Assembly: GCA_934101115.1 (NCBI GenBank)
Contig: CAKOPW010000007.1
Location: forward strand, 1 to 64,000
Direction: 5' to 3'
Source of the DNA: an uncultured Bacilli bacterium
GTDB taxonomy: Bacteria; Bacillota_I; Bacilli_A; RF39; UBA660
DNA length: 64,000 bases
This document shows positions 1 through 7,788 of the stretch, piece by piece; the first letter of the stretch is position 1, and each line of letters begins with the position of its first letter. The notes below the pieces were generated by a model. That model was given only the letters and a program-made list of their open reading frames with translations, was not told the DNA's origin and did no database searches. The translations under genes and the position numbers were made by a program.

Positions 1-735
1 TTCATGAGACATACTACTTAAGAAATCAGATTTAGCACGATTAGCTTTATCAGCAGCATCTTTTGCAGCAGTTACTTGATTTAGCATCTTTATATCCGGA
101 TTTTCAATTGTATGGTACATTATAAACAAAAGTAAAGATTCAATACTTGTCATTAAAGTTATTCCTGGCAACATTTTTTGAATTATTGCAACAATTGACA
201 CTCCGATAATCAAGAATATTAGTGGAATATATTTTGATTTTTTCACGTGAGAAAAGTTTTTAAGCATCAAAAGTGTTCCAATTAATATACAAACAGTGGA
301 ATAAATGTAAACTAATACAACACCCGTTCCAGAAGAATAAATAATTGTATCAAAATTCATTATATTAATTGGCGTAATAAATATAATCAAAGAATAAATA
401 ACATTAAAGACAATTACGACCCTTTTCATTTTTAAGTAATAATCTTTATTTGTCACAGAAATTATGTAAATATATAACAAAAATATTGCAACAAAAGTTA
501 TTAAGTAAATTAAATACAATTTATTTATTGCATAAACAATAAACGAACTATTATCCATGTACTTAATCGAAAAAATGCACGATAATTCCAATATTAATCC
601 AAGAACATTAGTAACTAATAGTTTCGAGAATATCCTCAATTCATCAGTATTTGCTCTTTCTTTTTTAAAGAAAGACAAATTCAAAAAAATCATATATATT
701 AAAGACACTATTATTACTGTCGAGCTTATTATCAT
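1..735 (-). CDS. Membrane sensor histidine kinase, N-terminal part (cut by window edge)
   Basis: The frame opens at an ATG at 735 and is still open at base 1, giving 245 residues. The protein has six or so hydrophobic segments over about residues 1-205, then a charged coiled linker with 'AAKDAADKANRAKSDF' and the last residues 'LSSMSHE'. That is the start of the HisKA H-box of histidine kinases, so the phospho-accepting His is at the third-last position in view (SMSHE); the rest of HisKA and the ATPase domain lie outside the window. The membrane part resembles the multi-helix 7TM-type sensors of Firmicutes hybrid kinases. Signal and partner are unknown. A TATAAT box lies at 758-763, just upstream. 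The gene is separated from the acyl-CoA synthetase by a hairpin terminator. Confidence 0.8.
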   Translation of the reverse strand, partial: MIISSTVIIVSLIYMIFLNLSFFKKERANTDELRIFSKLLVTNVLGLILELSCIFSIKYMDNSSFIVYAINKLYLIYLITFVAIFLLYIYIISVTNKDYYLKMKRVVIVFNVIYSLIIFITPINIMNFDTIIYSSGTGVVLVYIYSTVCILIGTLLMLKNFSHVKKSKYIPLIFLIIGVSIVAIIQKMLPGITLMTSIESLLLFIMYHTIENPDIKMLNQVTAAKDAADKANRAKSDFLSSMSHE

Positions 736-787
736 TTGACCACTACCATTCTAATAAATTATAGCATTAAAGCAAAAAAAGATAAAT

Positions 788-819
788 AAAAAATTAGTAA
801 ACTATTTTACTAATTTTTT
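788..819 (-). terminator. Intrinsic terminator after acyl-CoA synthetase
   Basis: Inverted repeat AAAATTAGTAAA / TTTACTAATTTT with the TAG stop codon of the acyl-CoA synthetase in the 3-base loop. The arms end in A and T runs on both sides, so it could work in both directions. It lies directly between two co-oriented minus-strand genes. Confidence 0.7.
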
Positions 820-2640
820 AACATCACTATCAAAGCTCATTTTGAAATTAACTGAATCTTTTGGAACTCCTTCCGCTACCAAAGCATTTGCACTTCTTTT
901 ACCGCAACCAGTCAATGGAAACGAAATTTCATTACTTCTAAAATTAAAATATATATTAGCACAAAAATCCACACCAAATTTTGCTACACATCTATGATAT
1001 GCACTTTCTAAAAGTTTATTTACATTCACTGGTTTATCACAAATCGGTTCTATATGTGCCACATATTTTTCTCCGTCTTCTGTAACAACTTTAACTACTT
1101 CACAAGATAAAACATTTTTTGTATCTTTTAGTATTTGATCGGCGACCATAAAAGTTGGTAACGTTTCAGATTTATCCAATACTCTACCTTTCATATAAAC
1201 ATTTCCAAAATTATCTAAATATCCATAGGCACTACAAGTTGCCCACTTTTTACCATAAATATCACTTACATAAAAATTTTCAGTTGCCTCAGGGTTGTTT
1301 TTATAACCTATCATATTGCATGGAGAATTTGCAACAATCGTACCCATTTGGTAAGGTCTGCAATAGTTTCCCTTTTCATCCAATATTTTTACATCTACCA
1401 TAGAAAAAGGTGTCATTCCATGCGGTTCTTCTTGAAAGAGATATTCAGGTTTTTTACTTTGTAAAGCTCTATATAATACAAGAAAAATTCCACCATGCTC
1501 ACAGTCACCACCAGCAACCGACATTTTAACAAAAGAAGTTGGGGATGGAATCACTTCTATACCTGCACGCATTTTTTTCAACCATTTATTAAGAGCTTTC
1601 TCTTCATTTTTAACCAAAGGTTCACCAACAGCTATAGGAACAAATAAAGATTTTAATTTAATATTTTTTGCGGCAGGATCACGCACACTTTGTTTCATTG
1701 CATTAATCCAGAAACTTCTTGTCGCTATGGCCATTCTAGGTTTATTTATACTAAGCGAATATAAAAAGAAATCTTTATCATATATTGGCTCCAAAGCAAC
1801 AGTTCCACCCTCCATTAAAGTGTCTGAAATACTTGACATAAAATTTGTATTAGAGTGAGTTGGAATTAAAGCTAAAGTTGTATTATTTTTCATAGCAGGT
1901 ATTCCAGAAACTTCTGGATCATGATATCTTCCCATGAAAATGTACGCCCTATTCGCATGAACAATTCCTTTTGGCCTCGAAGAATTTGTTGACCCACTTG
2001 AATAAGTCGTTGTAAATATTGTATCTATCGTTGAAGGAATTAACACATCATTTATATCAATTTCAGCATCACTTTCAAGGTTTTCATCGATCATACTAAC
2101 ATTATCAAGTTCGTCCATTATTTTTTGAATTTTGTCATTATCACTTTTATAAAATCTTTCGGTAATAGGTGCATATGGATTACCAGATTTTAAAGAATTT
2201 TCCAATGGTACATAAATTATTTTTTTGTTTGTATTTTTCAATACCGGCTCTAAATCAACAAAACTCATTTCACTAACAAACAATAAGTTTGAGTTGCAAT
2301 CGTTAATTATTCCATCAAGATAATCATCTTCAAATTCTTGACAAAAGATATTAGCTTCGGCACTTCTAATGCTAATTGCACCTAACAAGTAAACAAACTC
2401 AGGAGTATTTGGGATAGATAACGGAACCTCGTCTCCTTTTCCAACCCCATTTTCTTTTAGCATTTTGGCATATAGTTTCATATTTTTAAACATTTCTCCA
2501 TATGTTATTTTCTTTCCACGATAAGTTAAGGCAATAGCACCTAAATTATTTTTATTTCTATTATATATTTCTTCAAACCAAGAATGATTCGAATTAATTC
2601 TTAATTCTTTTTCTATACCATCAAAATCTATTTTCTTCAT
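802..2640 (-). CDS. AMP-dependent acyl-CoA synthetase / ligase (612 aa)
   Basis: Member of the ANL superfamily, which activates a carboxylate with ATP and transfers it to CoA. The phosphate-binding motif is at about residues 210-225 (TTTYSSGSTNSSRPKG), and a later adenylate-binding stretch ends in a 'GRVLDKSETLP' segment. An open frame extends 18 codons further upstream, but the ATG at 2640 is preceded by AAGGGG at good spacing, and the upstream codons overlap the promoter, so the shorter start is chosen. The substrate cannot be read from the sequence. Length fits acetyl/acetoacetyl-CoA synthetase-like enzymes. It is a single-gene unit with its own promoter and terminator. Confidence 0.85.
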   Translation of the reverse strand: MKKIDFDGIEKELRINSNHSWFEEIYNRNKNNLGAIALTYRGKKITYGEMFKNMKLYAKMLKENGVGKGDEVPLSIPNTPEFVYLLGAISIRSAEANIFCQEFEDDYLDGIINDCNSNLLFVSEMSFVDLEPVLKNTNKKIIYVPLENSLKSGNPYAPITERFYKSDNDKIQKIMDELDNVSMIDENLESDAEIDINDVLIPSTIDTIFTTTYSSGSTNSSRPKGIVHANRAYIFMGRYHDPEVSGIPAMKNNTTLALIPTHSNTNFMSSISDTLMEGGTVALEPIYDKDFFLYSLSINKPRMAIATRSFWINAMKQSVRDPAAKNIKLKSLFVPIAVGEPLVKNEEKALNKWLKKMRAGIEVIPSPTSFVKMSVAGGDCEHGGIFLVLYRALQSKKPEYLFQEEPHGMTPFSMVDVKILDEKGNYCRPYQMGTIVANSPCNMIGYKNNPEATENFYVSDIYGKKWATCSAYGYLDNFGNVYMKGRVLDKSETLPTFMVADQILKDTKNVLSCEVVKVVTEDGEKYVAHIEPICDKPVNVNKLLESAYHRCVAKFGVDFCANIYFNFRSNEISFPLTGCGKRSANALVAEGVPKDSVNFKMSFDSDVKKLVK

Positions 2641-2665
2641 TATATTCCCCTTCAATTTGCTTGAT

Positions 2666-2694
2666 ATTCTAGCATAATTAAGTCTTACTGTCAA
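2666..2694 (-). promoter_or_regulatory. Sigma-A promoter of the acyl-CoA synthetase gene
   Basis: TTGACA at 2689-2694, a 17-base spacer, and TAGAAT at 2666-2671 (minus strand). The expected start of transcription lies about 20 bases before the ATG at 2640. Neither copy of the ATATGAAA-type operator found at the ABC operon occurs here. Confidence 0.8.
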
Positions 2695-2714
2695 ACAAAC
2701 AATACAAAATTTTA

Positions 2715-2745
2715 AACAAAAAAGACTTAACTAAGTAAGCCTTTT
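2715..2745 (-). terminator. Terminator at the end of the ABC-TetR operon
   Basis: On the minus strand AAAAGGCTTA pairs with TAAGTCTTTT (one G-U pair), followed by a T run. The hairpin overlaps the last codons of the TetR gene and closes the three-gene operon. Confidence 0.75.
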
Positions 2746-3326
2746 ATAGTATTTATAATTACTTTTTTCATAACATTGTAATCTATTGAATCATGTTTAT
2801 GGTAAACTACCTCATGACAATAATTATCCACTATTCCAATAATAACATGAACTTTCTCTCTAATATGTTCAGAAGAAAATCCACTTTCAACTAATATATT
2901 TGAAATTTTATCAGTAAGTTCTATTTCACTTTTATTAAATATTGCCGAAATCTCTATATCAAGATAACTCATCGCCATTAGCTCTTCATGAGCTTCTTTT
3001 TTCATAGTATGTGTCTTAATAAAATTATCAATCATTTTAGAGATAACTTCATCAATATTATTTTTATCAATTGATTTTTGATCAATAACATCTAGCATTG
3101 GAAAAAGTATCGCATTTGCATAATCTTTCGTTCCTTCAATAAATATATCTCTTTTATCTGAAAAGTATTGATATATTATACCTGTCGAAACATCAGCGTA
3201 TTTAGCAATATCCACTGTATTAACGTTATGATAGCCTTTTTCACACATCAGTTCAAAACCAAGTTTTATAATTCTTTGTTTCTTTTCAATTGATGATTTT
3301 TTTATAGGTTCACGAACATTACCCAT
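2727..3326 (-). CDS. TetR/AcrR family transcriptional regulator (199 aa)
   Basis: N-terminal helix-turn-helix of the TetR family over about residues 14-60, with the typical 'TVDIAKYADVSTGIIYQYFSD' type pattern in which the recognition helix is followed by Y-F and a charged turn. The C-terminal half would be the ligand/dimer domain and is not recognisable. It is the third gene of an operon with the ABC ATPase and permease, 29 bp after the permease, with an RBS (GAGGATG). It most likely represses its own operon through two palindromes at the promoter (6446-6465 and 6501-6520). The inducer is unknown. Confidence 0.9.
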   Translation of the reverse strand: MGNVREPIKKSSIEKKQRIIKLGFELMCEKGYHNVNTVDIAKYADVSTGIIYQYFSDKRDIFIEGTKDYANAILFPMLDVIDQKSIDKNNIDEVISKMIDNFIKTHTMKKEAHEELMAMSYLDIEISAIFNKSEIELTDKISNILVESGFSSEHIREKVHVIIGIVDNYCHEVVYHKHDSIDYNVMKKVIINTIKGLLS

Positions 3327-3355
3327 AATATCACATCCTCATATCAATTATATCA

Positions 3356-5743
3356 TTATTCGTTTCCTTTTAAACTAGAAACCATATCTATGTTCTTTAT
3401 TTTTTTAGATACATAAATAGAAACTATATACGAAACAACAAATGTAAATACTGCAGAAATAATATACGTTAATGGTTTAATATAAGCATTAAAATCATAA
3501 TGTTCTTCAATAGCAACTTGGAACAAATATTCAACTAAAGCATATCCCAAAGGAAGACCAATAATTATAGAAAGAATTGTAATCCAATTGTTTTGCTTTA
3601 TGAAAATATTTCTAATCTTTTTATCTTCAAAACCAAGCACTTTTAATGTTGCAAATTGATATTGTTTTTCACTATAAGATAGAATACTCAAATTATATAT
3701 TATTATTACCCCTAACATAACAGCAATAAATATTATAAGAGAAATCATTGTTTGCATCACTGAAAGCATGTTGTTCATAGATTCTTTTAACGCGTTTTTA
3801 TCTTGAATTAAATTAACTCCATCTATACTTGCACTCTTATCTAATTTTTTATTTGTATAGATTGTATTTGGTTTATAAGTTTTACCAAGAGATTCATAAT
3901 ATTCTTTTGTCATCGTCATATTTTGATTTTGAGGATCTTTATTAAATCCTACAATAGTTGAAGTATATTCTTGATCATCACCAGCTATATGCCATTTAAT
4001 TTTATCCCCTAGTTTATATCCTTCAATTTCAGCTAATTTATAAGTTATATAAACTCCATCATTCTTATCAATATTCATAAATTTTCCTTTTTTATCTACA
4101 AATCTTAATAAAGAAGTAGAATTATTTACTAAAACATTGTTGCTTGTTTTCTTACCATCTTTTATTATTTCTATACTCAATGATAACGATGACTCATTTC
4201 CATAATTTTGAGTTAATGATTCGAGGTTCTTATCACTTATATCATCATTTAAAGTAAGTTTATAATCAAAATTATAAAGGTCATCGAATTGTAATTCTAC
4301 AAAATGATTAAGAGAATCTTTCATTCCTAAAGCACAAACGATTAAGACTGTACAGCCAATTATACCAGCAAGACCCATAAGAGTACGCATTTTATTTCTT
4401 AAGATATCTCTTAAATTCCACTTGCTTGAAAAACTTAATTTATTGATTAATTTTCCTTTAGTTAAATTTAAACTACCCTTTTTTACTTTTGGTATTTCAT
4501 TTCTTAGAGTTTCTGCAGGACATTCTTTTAAAATGCTTCTAACAGTTAAATATGTAATTAAAACTACTAAGAATATTACTAAAATACTAACTAGATAACT
4601 AGTGGCATTCATAAGTGGAGCTCCATTAGGAATTTCAAAGAATGACATTTCTAAAGCAATAAAAACATTTCCAATGAAGAAATATCCAAGAATTAGACCT
4701 ACTAAACATCCAGCTAAAGAAACTGTAAATCCATAACTTAAATAATGAATTAATATTTTAAAATCAGAAAAACCTAAAGCTTTTAATGTACCAATTTGAA
4801 CTTTTTGTTTTTTAACTACTCTAGTCATAGTTGTTATAACTGATAAAAGAGCAATAAAGATGAATAATCCAGAAAATACTCCAACATAAGTTTTTCCTTC
4901 ATCAATTTCTCCTTGATAAGTTACATATGATGTAGTTTTAGTTGCTGGTAAAACAAGTGAAGAAGCTGATATATTTTCCTCAATATTAGCTTTTACCTTA
5001 TCAATATTATCCTCTTCATCGACGTCTACCATTAAATAATTAAATACTAAATAATCTTTATAGTTAAAATTCTTTACGTATTTATCAAATAAAGTCTCAT
5101 CTTTTATATTTAAATTACTCATGACTTTACTTTTAATATAATCTTCAGTTATTTCATTAATAGATAAATAAGCAAATCCAAATTCATCCCTGTTTGGATA
5201 AAGTTCTGATTCATCTTTAGTATCATATAAATGATCTGGAACATTTATTAAACCTAAGACTTTTTCTTTTAAATCTAAAGTATCATACTTTACTGATATA
5301 GTATCTCCTACCTTTATTTTATTCTTTTTAGCATAGTATTCATCCAACCAAACACCCGATTTATTTACATCAAAAGGAATACCTTCTTTTACATAAAATT
5401 TAGATATGTTATTGCTTTCAATGAAACTTAATAATAACACTTTATCATCATCTGTTTTAGCATTCACTGACAATTTTCTTTCAGCATCTTTAACATTATC
5501 TAAGGATTTCACTTTTTCTAAATCTTCATCAGTGAAATTTTCACCGATAGAAACTAAATCAAATAAGTTATTTTCAGAATAAAATTTATCTGCTGTATGT
5601 TGCATACCACCCATATATGCTTCAATTCCAGTATAGGCCATTACTCCAATCATAACCATTAAAAATATTGCAATAAATTGTGACAAATTACTTTTTATGT
5701 CACGAATCATTTTTTTAACTAACATATTACCAAACAACCTCAT
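3356..5743 (-). CDS. ABC transporter permease, FtsX/MacB type (795 aa)
   Basis: Large permease with an N-terminal membrane helix (about 20-40), a long extracytoplasmic domain, three helices around 285-405, a further helix near 455-475, a second extracytoplasmic domain, and three C-terminal helices. This duplicated FtsX arrangement is typical of Firmicutes exporters that handle peptides, antimicrobials or lipids. The start overlaps the last 17 bases of the ATPase gene, indicating translational coupling. The TetR gene follows at once. The transported substrate cannot be inferred, and a role in resistance to a membrane-active compound is only a guess. Confidence 0.88.
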   Translation of the reverse strand: MRLFGNMLVKKMIRDIKSNLSQFIAIFLMVMIGVMAYTGIEAYMGGMQHTADKFYSENNLFDLVSIGENFTDEDLEKVKSLDNVKDAERKLSVNAKTDDDKVLLLSFIESNNISKFYVKEGIPFDVNKSGVWLDEYYAKKNKIKVGDTISVKYDTLDLKEKVLGLINVPDHLYDTKDESELYPNRDEFGFAYLSINEITEDYIKSKVMSNLNIKDETLFDKYVKNFNYKDYLVFNYLMVDVDEEDNIDKVKANIEENISASSLVLPATKTTSYVTYQGEIDEGKTYVGVFSGLFIFIALLSVITTMTRVVKKQKVQIGTLKALGFSDFKILIHYLSYGFTVSLAGCLVGLILGYFFIGNVFIALEMSFFEIPNGAPLMNATSYLVSILVIFLVVLITYLTVRSILKECPAETLRNEIPKVKKGSLNLTKGKLINKLSFSSKWNLRDILRNKMRTLMGLAGIIGCTVLIVCALGMKDSLNHFVELQFDDLYNFDYKLTLNDDISDKNLESLTQNYGNESSLSLSIEIIKDGKKTSNNVLVNNSTSLLRFVDKKGKFMNIDKNDGVYITYKLAEIEGYKLGDKIKWHIAGDDQEYTSTIVGFNKDPQNQNMTMTKEYYESLGKTYKPNTIYTNKKLDKSASIDGVNLIQDKNALKESMNNMLSVMQTMISLIIFIAVMLGVIIIYNLSILSYSEKQYQFATLKVLGFEDKKIRNIFIKQNNWITILSIIIGLPLGYALVEYLFQVAIEEHYDFNAYIKPLTYIISAVFTFVVSYIVSIYVSKKIKNIDMVSSLKGNE

Positions 5744-6434
5744 CTATTTTCTTTGGATGGGCATTTTTTATATCTTTATCAACACGACCGTTTTTAATAT
5801 TTATAACACGATCAGCCACTTCAGCAATAAGTGAATTATGAGTAACAACAATAACAGTTGTATCTTCATCACATTGACTTCTTAAGAGTTTTAAAACATC
5901 TACACCAGTTTTAGAATCAAGTGCTCCTGTTGGTTCATCACATAATAATACTTTTGGATTTTTCATGATTGCACGCGCAATAGAAACTCTTTGTTGTTCT
6001 CCTCCAGATAATTCATTTGGAAATTTATCTTTATTTCTTTCAAGACCAACAGATTTTAAAACCTTGTTTGCATCCATTTCTGTATCAGTTACATCTTTAA
6101 CTAAATTAACATTTTCTAAAACAGTTAAAGTTGGCATTATATTATAAAATTGAAAGATAAACCCAACGTCATTTGCACGATATTTAGTTAATCCTTTTGA
6201 ATCAAGTTTAGAAATATCTTTATCATCAATAAGAATAGAACCTTTTGTAACTGTATCCATTCCACCAAGTAAATTTAAAAGTGTCGATTTACCTGCTCCA
6301 CTTGGTCCTAAAATAACCACAAACTCACCTTGATCAATACTTAGATTAACACCATCTAAAGCATTGAATGGTTTTCCTCCAACATCATATGTTTTGTATA
6401 GATTTTTAACCTCTATAAAATTCTTCTTTTTCAT
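5727..6434 (-). CDS. ABC transporter ATP-binding protein, LolD/MacB-like (235 aa)
   Basis: Complete nucleotide-binding domain: Walker A 'GPSGAGKST', Q-loop 'FIFQFYN', signature 'LSGGEQQR', Walker B 'VLLCDEPTGALD' and H-loop 'VVVTHN'. Length and the 'GALDSKTG' D-loop fit the MacB/LolD/BceA group that partners FtsX-type permeases. RBS GAGGAGG lies 7 bases before the ATG. First gene of the operon ATPase-permease-TetR, transcribed from the promoter at 6468-6496. Confidence 0.92.
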   Translation of the reverse strand: MKKKNFIEVKNLYKTYDVGGKPFNALDGVNLSIDQGEFVVILGPSGAGKSTLLNLLGGMDTVTKGSILIDDKDISKLDSKGLTKYRANDVGFIFQFYNIMPTLTVLENVNLVKDVTDTEMDANKVLKSVGLERNKDKFPNELSGGEQQRVSIARAIMKNPKVLLCDEPTGALDSKTGVDVLKLLRSQCDEDTTVIVVTHNSLIAEVADRVINIKNGRVDKDIKNAHPKKIDEVVW

Positions 6435-6445
6435 AAATCCTCCTC

Positions 6446-6465
6446 ATATGAAATAAATTTCATAT
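6446..6465. promoter_or_regulatory. Palindromic operator, downstream copy (likely TetR site)
   Basis: Perfect inverted repeat ATATGAAAT-AA-ATTTCATAT, located between the -10 box and the RBS of the ABC operon. A second copy with the same arms lies 55 bp upstream. The pairing of two such sites around the promoter of an operon that encodes its own TetR protein suggests autoregulation. Confidence 0.75.
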
Positions 6466-6467
6466 TA

Positions 6468-6496
6468 ATTATATAAATATATATTTATTAAGTCAA
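6468..6496 (-). promoter_or_regulatory. Sigma-A promoter of the ABC-TetR operon
   Basis: TTGACT at 6491-6496, 17-base spacer, TATAAT at 6468-6473 on the minus strand. It is bracketed by the two ATATGAAA palindromes. Confidence 0.85.
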
Positions 6497-6500
6497 TACA

Positions 6501-6520
6501 ATATGAAACATTTTTCATAT
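6501..6520. promoter_or_regulatory. Palindromic operator, upstream copy (likely TetR site)
   Basis: ATATGAAA-CATT-TTTCATAT, same arms and same 20-bp length as the site at 6446-6465, placed just upstream of the -35 box of the ABC operon. Confidence 0.7.
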
Positions 6521-6537
6521 AAAAACAAAATTGCAAT

Positions 6538-6574
6538 AAAAAATAAGATATGTAAATCACACATCTTATTTTAA
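6538..6574 (-). terminator. Second hairpin terminator downstream of the surface protein gene
   Basis: AAAATAAGATGTGT pairs with ACATATCTTATTTT on the minus strand (one G-U pair), followed by T. The G-U pair would be an A-C mismatch on the plus strand, so the minus direction is favoured. It insulates the TetR-controlled promoter from upstream transcription. Confidence 0.6.
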
Positions 6575-6604
6575 ATATTCTTGCGCTCAACACCTTTTTC
6601 CAAA

Positions 6605-6632
6605 TAAAAAAAGTTATTAAACATAACCTTTT
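6605..6632 (-). terminator. Terminator of the Cadherin-like surface protein gene
   Basis: AAAAGGTTAT / ATAACTTTTT on the minus strand, one G-U pair and seven T, ten bases after the stop codon. Confidence 0.65.
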
Positions 6633-6642
6633 CATATTTTTA

Positions 6643-7740
6643 TTATTTATTAATATTATCAGTTGTTTCATTCTTATTCTTTTTATTATTCGTTATTAAA
6701 ATAACTACAATTAAAGCAACAACTAAAATACTGACAATAATAGTTACTATTAAATTCATATTTTCAGCCAAATCAAATTTCTTTTTGATAGTTATATAAT
6801 ATTTAGACTCACTTGTTCCATCTTCGCTTGTAACTTTTACTACTATTCTACTTTTATTTTTTAAATTATTATTACCTGAAATATTTACTATTGCTTTATC
6901 ATAATTTGGTATAACATTAATATCCAGTTTAGTTACATTTCCTGAAACTTCCAAAGTATAAGATTTTTTCTTAATATTAAAATTAAATTTTTGGCCAATA
7001 ACTTCAATATTTTTAACAGTAGAATCGCTTTCTTTTACATATTTTGTTTCTCCAACATCTAATCTTTTGATATTAAAAGTATAAGTGTTTTTATCACCAT
7101 TTTCATCTGTAACAAAAATATCTATAACATTTTCTCCAACATTAAGATTCGTGTTGCTTATTTCATAAGTCGATGTGGATGATGCAAGAGTTACTACTGG
7201 ATTAAAGCTTTCAACATCATTTAAAACCTCTATATTATAATCTGTTATATATTTAGAAAAAACAAAGCTTATTTTTTCATCAGTTATGTCATTAATTAAT
7301 AAAGAATTTTTACTGGTATTTTTAGGTTTGCTAATAGCAGAAGAAATAATATTAATATCATCACTTTTCACTATTTCAGTTATACCATCATATGTAAAAT
7401 CATTTATTACTAATTTTTCTTTTGTTAACGTAGTAACATCTTTAGCAATTCTACAATTAAATGTCACATAGTTTTCGCTCAAAGCTGTCCCTTTAAGATT
7501 AAATTTATTGTTCTCATACTTTTCAATTTCATTTAATCCAGAATCATAATTAATTGAGTCACAAGCAACATGTTCAGGAGTTATAATTGTTCCTGAAATT
7601 GATTCATACGTCTTATCAGTTGAACTTTTTAAAATACATTTAAATCCATCGTTCAATTTATAGTTTCCATTTTCACATTCCAAAGACGATGCAAAAACAA
7701 GACTTGGTGTTAATAATAATAGCAATAATACTCTTTTCAT
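6643..7740 (-). CDS. Secreted, membrane-anchored protein with Cadherin-like beta-sandwich repeats (365 aa)
   Basis: N-terminal signal peptide (MKR followed by a Leu-rich core ending 'LVFASS'), an extracytoplasmic region, and a C-terminal membrane helix (about 330-352) ending in a short Lys/Asn-rich cytoplasmic tail. Two stretches, near residues 150-230 and 245-322, have the 'Y.I.V' and 'VTSEDG.S...Y.ITIKK' pattern of the bacterial Cadherin-like beta-sandwich family (PF12733 type). The longest open frame starts four codons earlier, but GAGGG sits correctly only for the ATG at 7740. Likely a cell-surface structural or adhesive protein; no enzymatic motif is seen. Monocistronic, with terminators downstream. 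Confidence 0.75.
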   Translation of the reverse strand: MKRVLLLLLLTPSLVFASSLECENGNYKLNDGFKCILKSSTDKTYESISGTIITPEHVACDSINYDSGLNEIEKYENNKFNLKGTALSENYVTFNCRIAKDVTTLTKEKLVINDFTYDGITEIVKSDDINIISSAISKPKNTSKNSLLINDITDEKISFVFSKYITDYNIEVLNDVESFNPVVTLASSTSTYEISNTNLNVGENVIDIFVTDENGDKNTYTFNIKRLDVGETKYVKESDSTVKNIEVIGQKFNFNIKKKSYTLEVSGNVTKLDINVIPNYDKAIVNISGNNNLKNKSRIVVKVTSEDGTSESKYYITIKKKFDLAENMNLIVTIIVSILVVALIVVILITNNKKNKNETTDNINK

Positions 7741-7788
7741 ATAATCCCTCATATTCTACTATTATTCTATCACAAAATCAGTTATATA

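Noticed and set aside
557..739. Plus-strand 60-codon frame starting 'MYLIEKMHD'
   Set aside because: It lies inside the histidine kinase gene on the minus strand; no RBS, and the minus-strand translation has a clear H-box.
2640..2727. TetR operator upstream of the acyl-CoA synthetase gene
   Set aside because: The gene lies next to tetR, but the ATATGAAA palindrome found at the ABC promoter is not present here.
6465..6671. Minus-strand 68-codon frame between the ABC operon and the surface protein gene
   Set aside because: It spans two terminator hairpins and the promoter/operator region; composition is that of AT-rich non-coding DNA.
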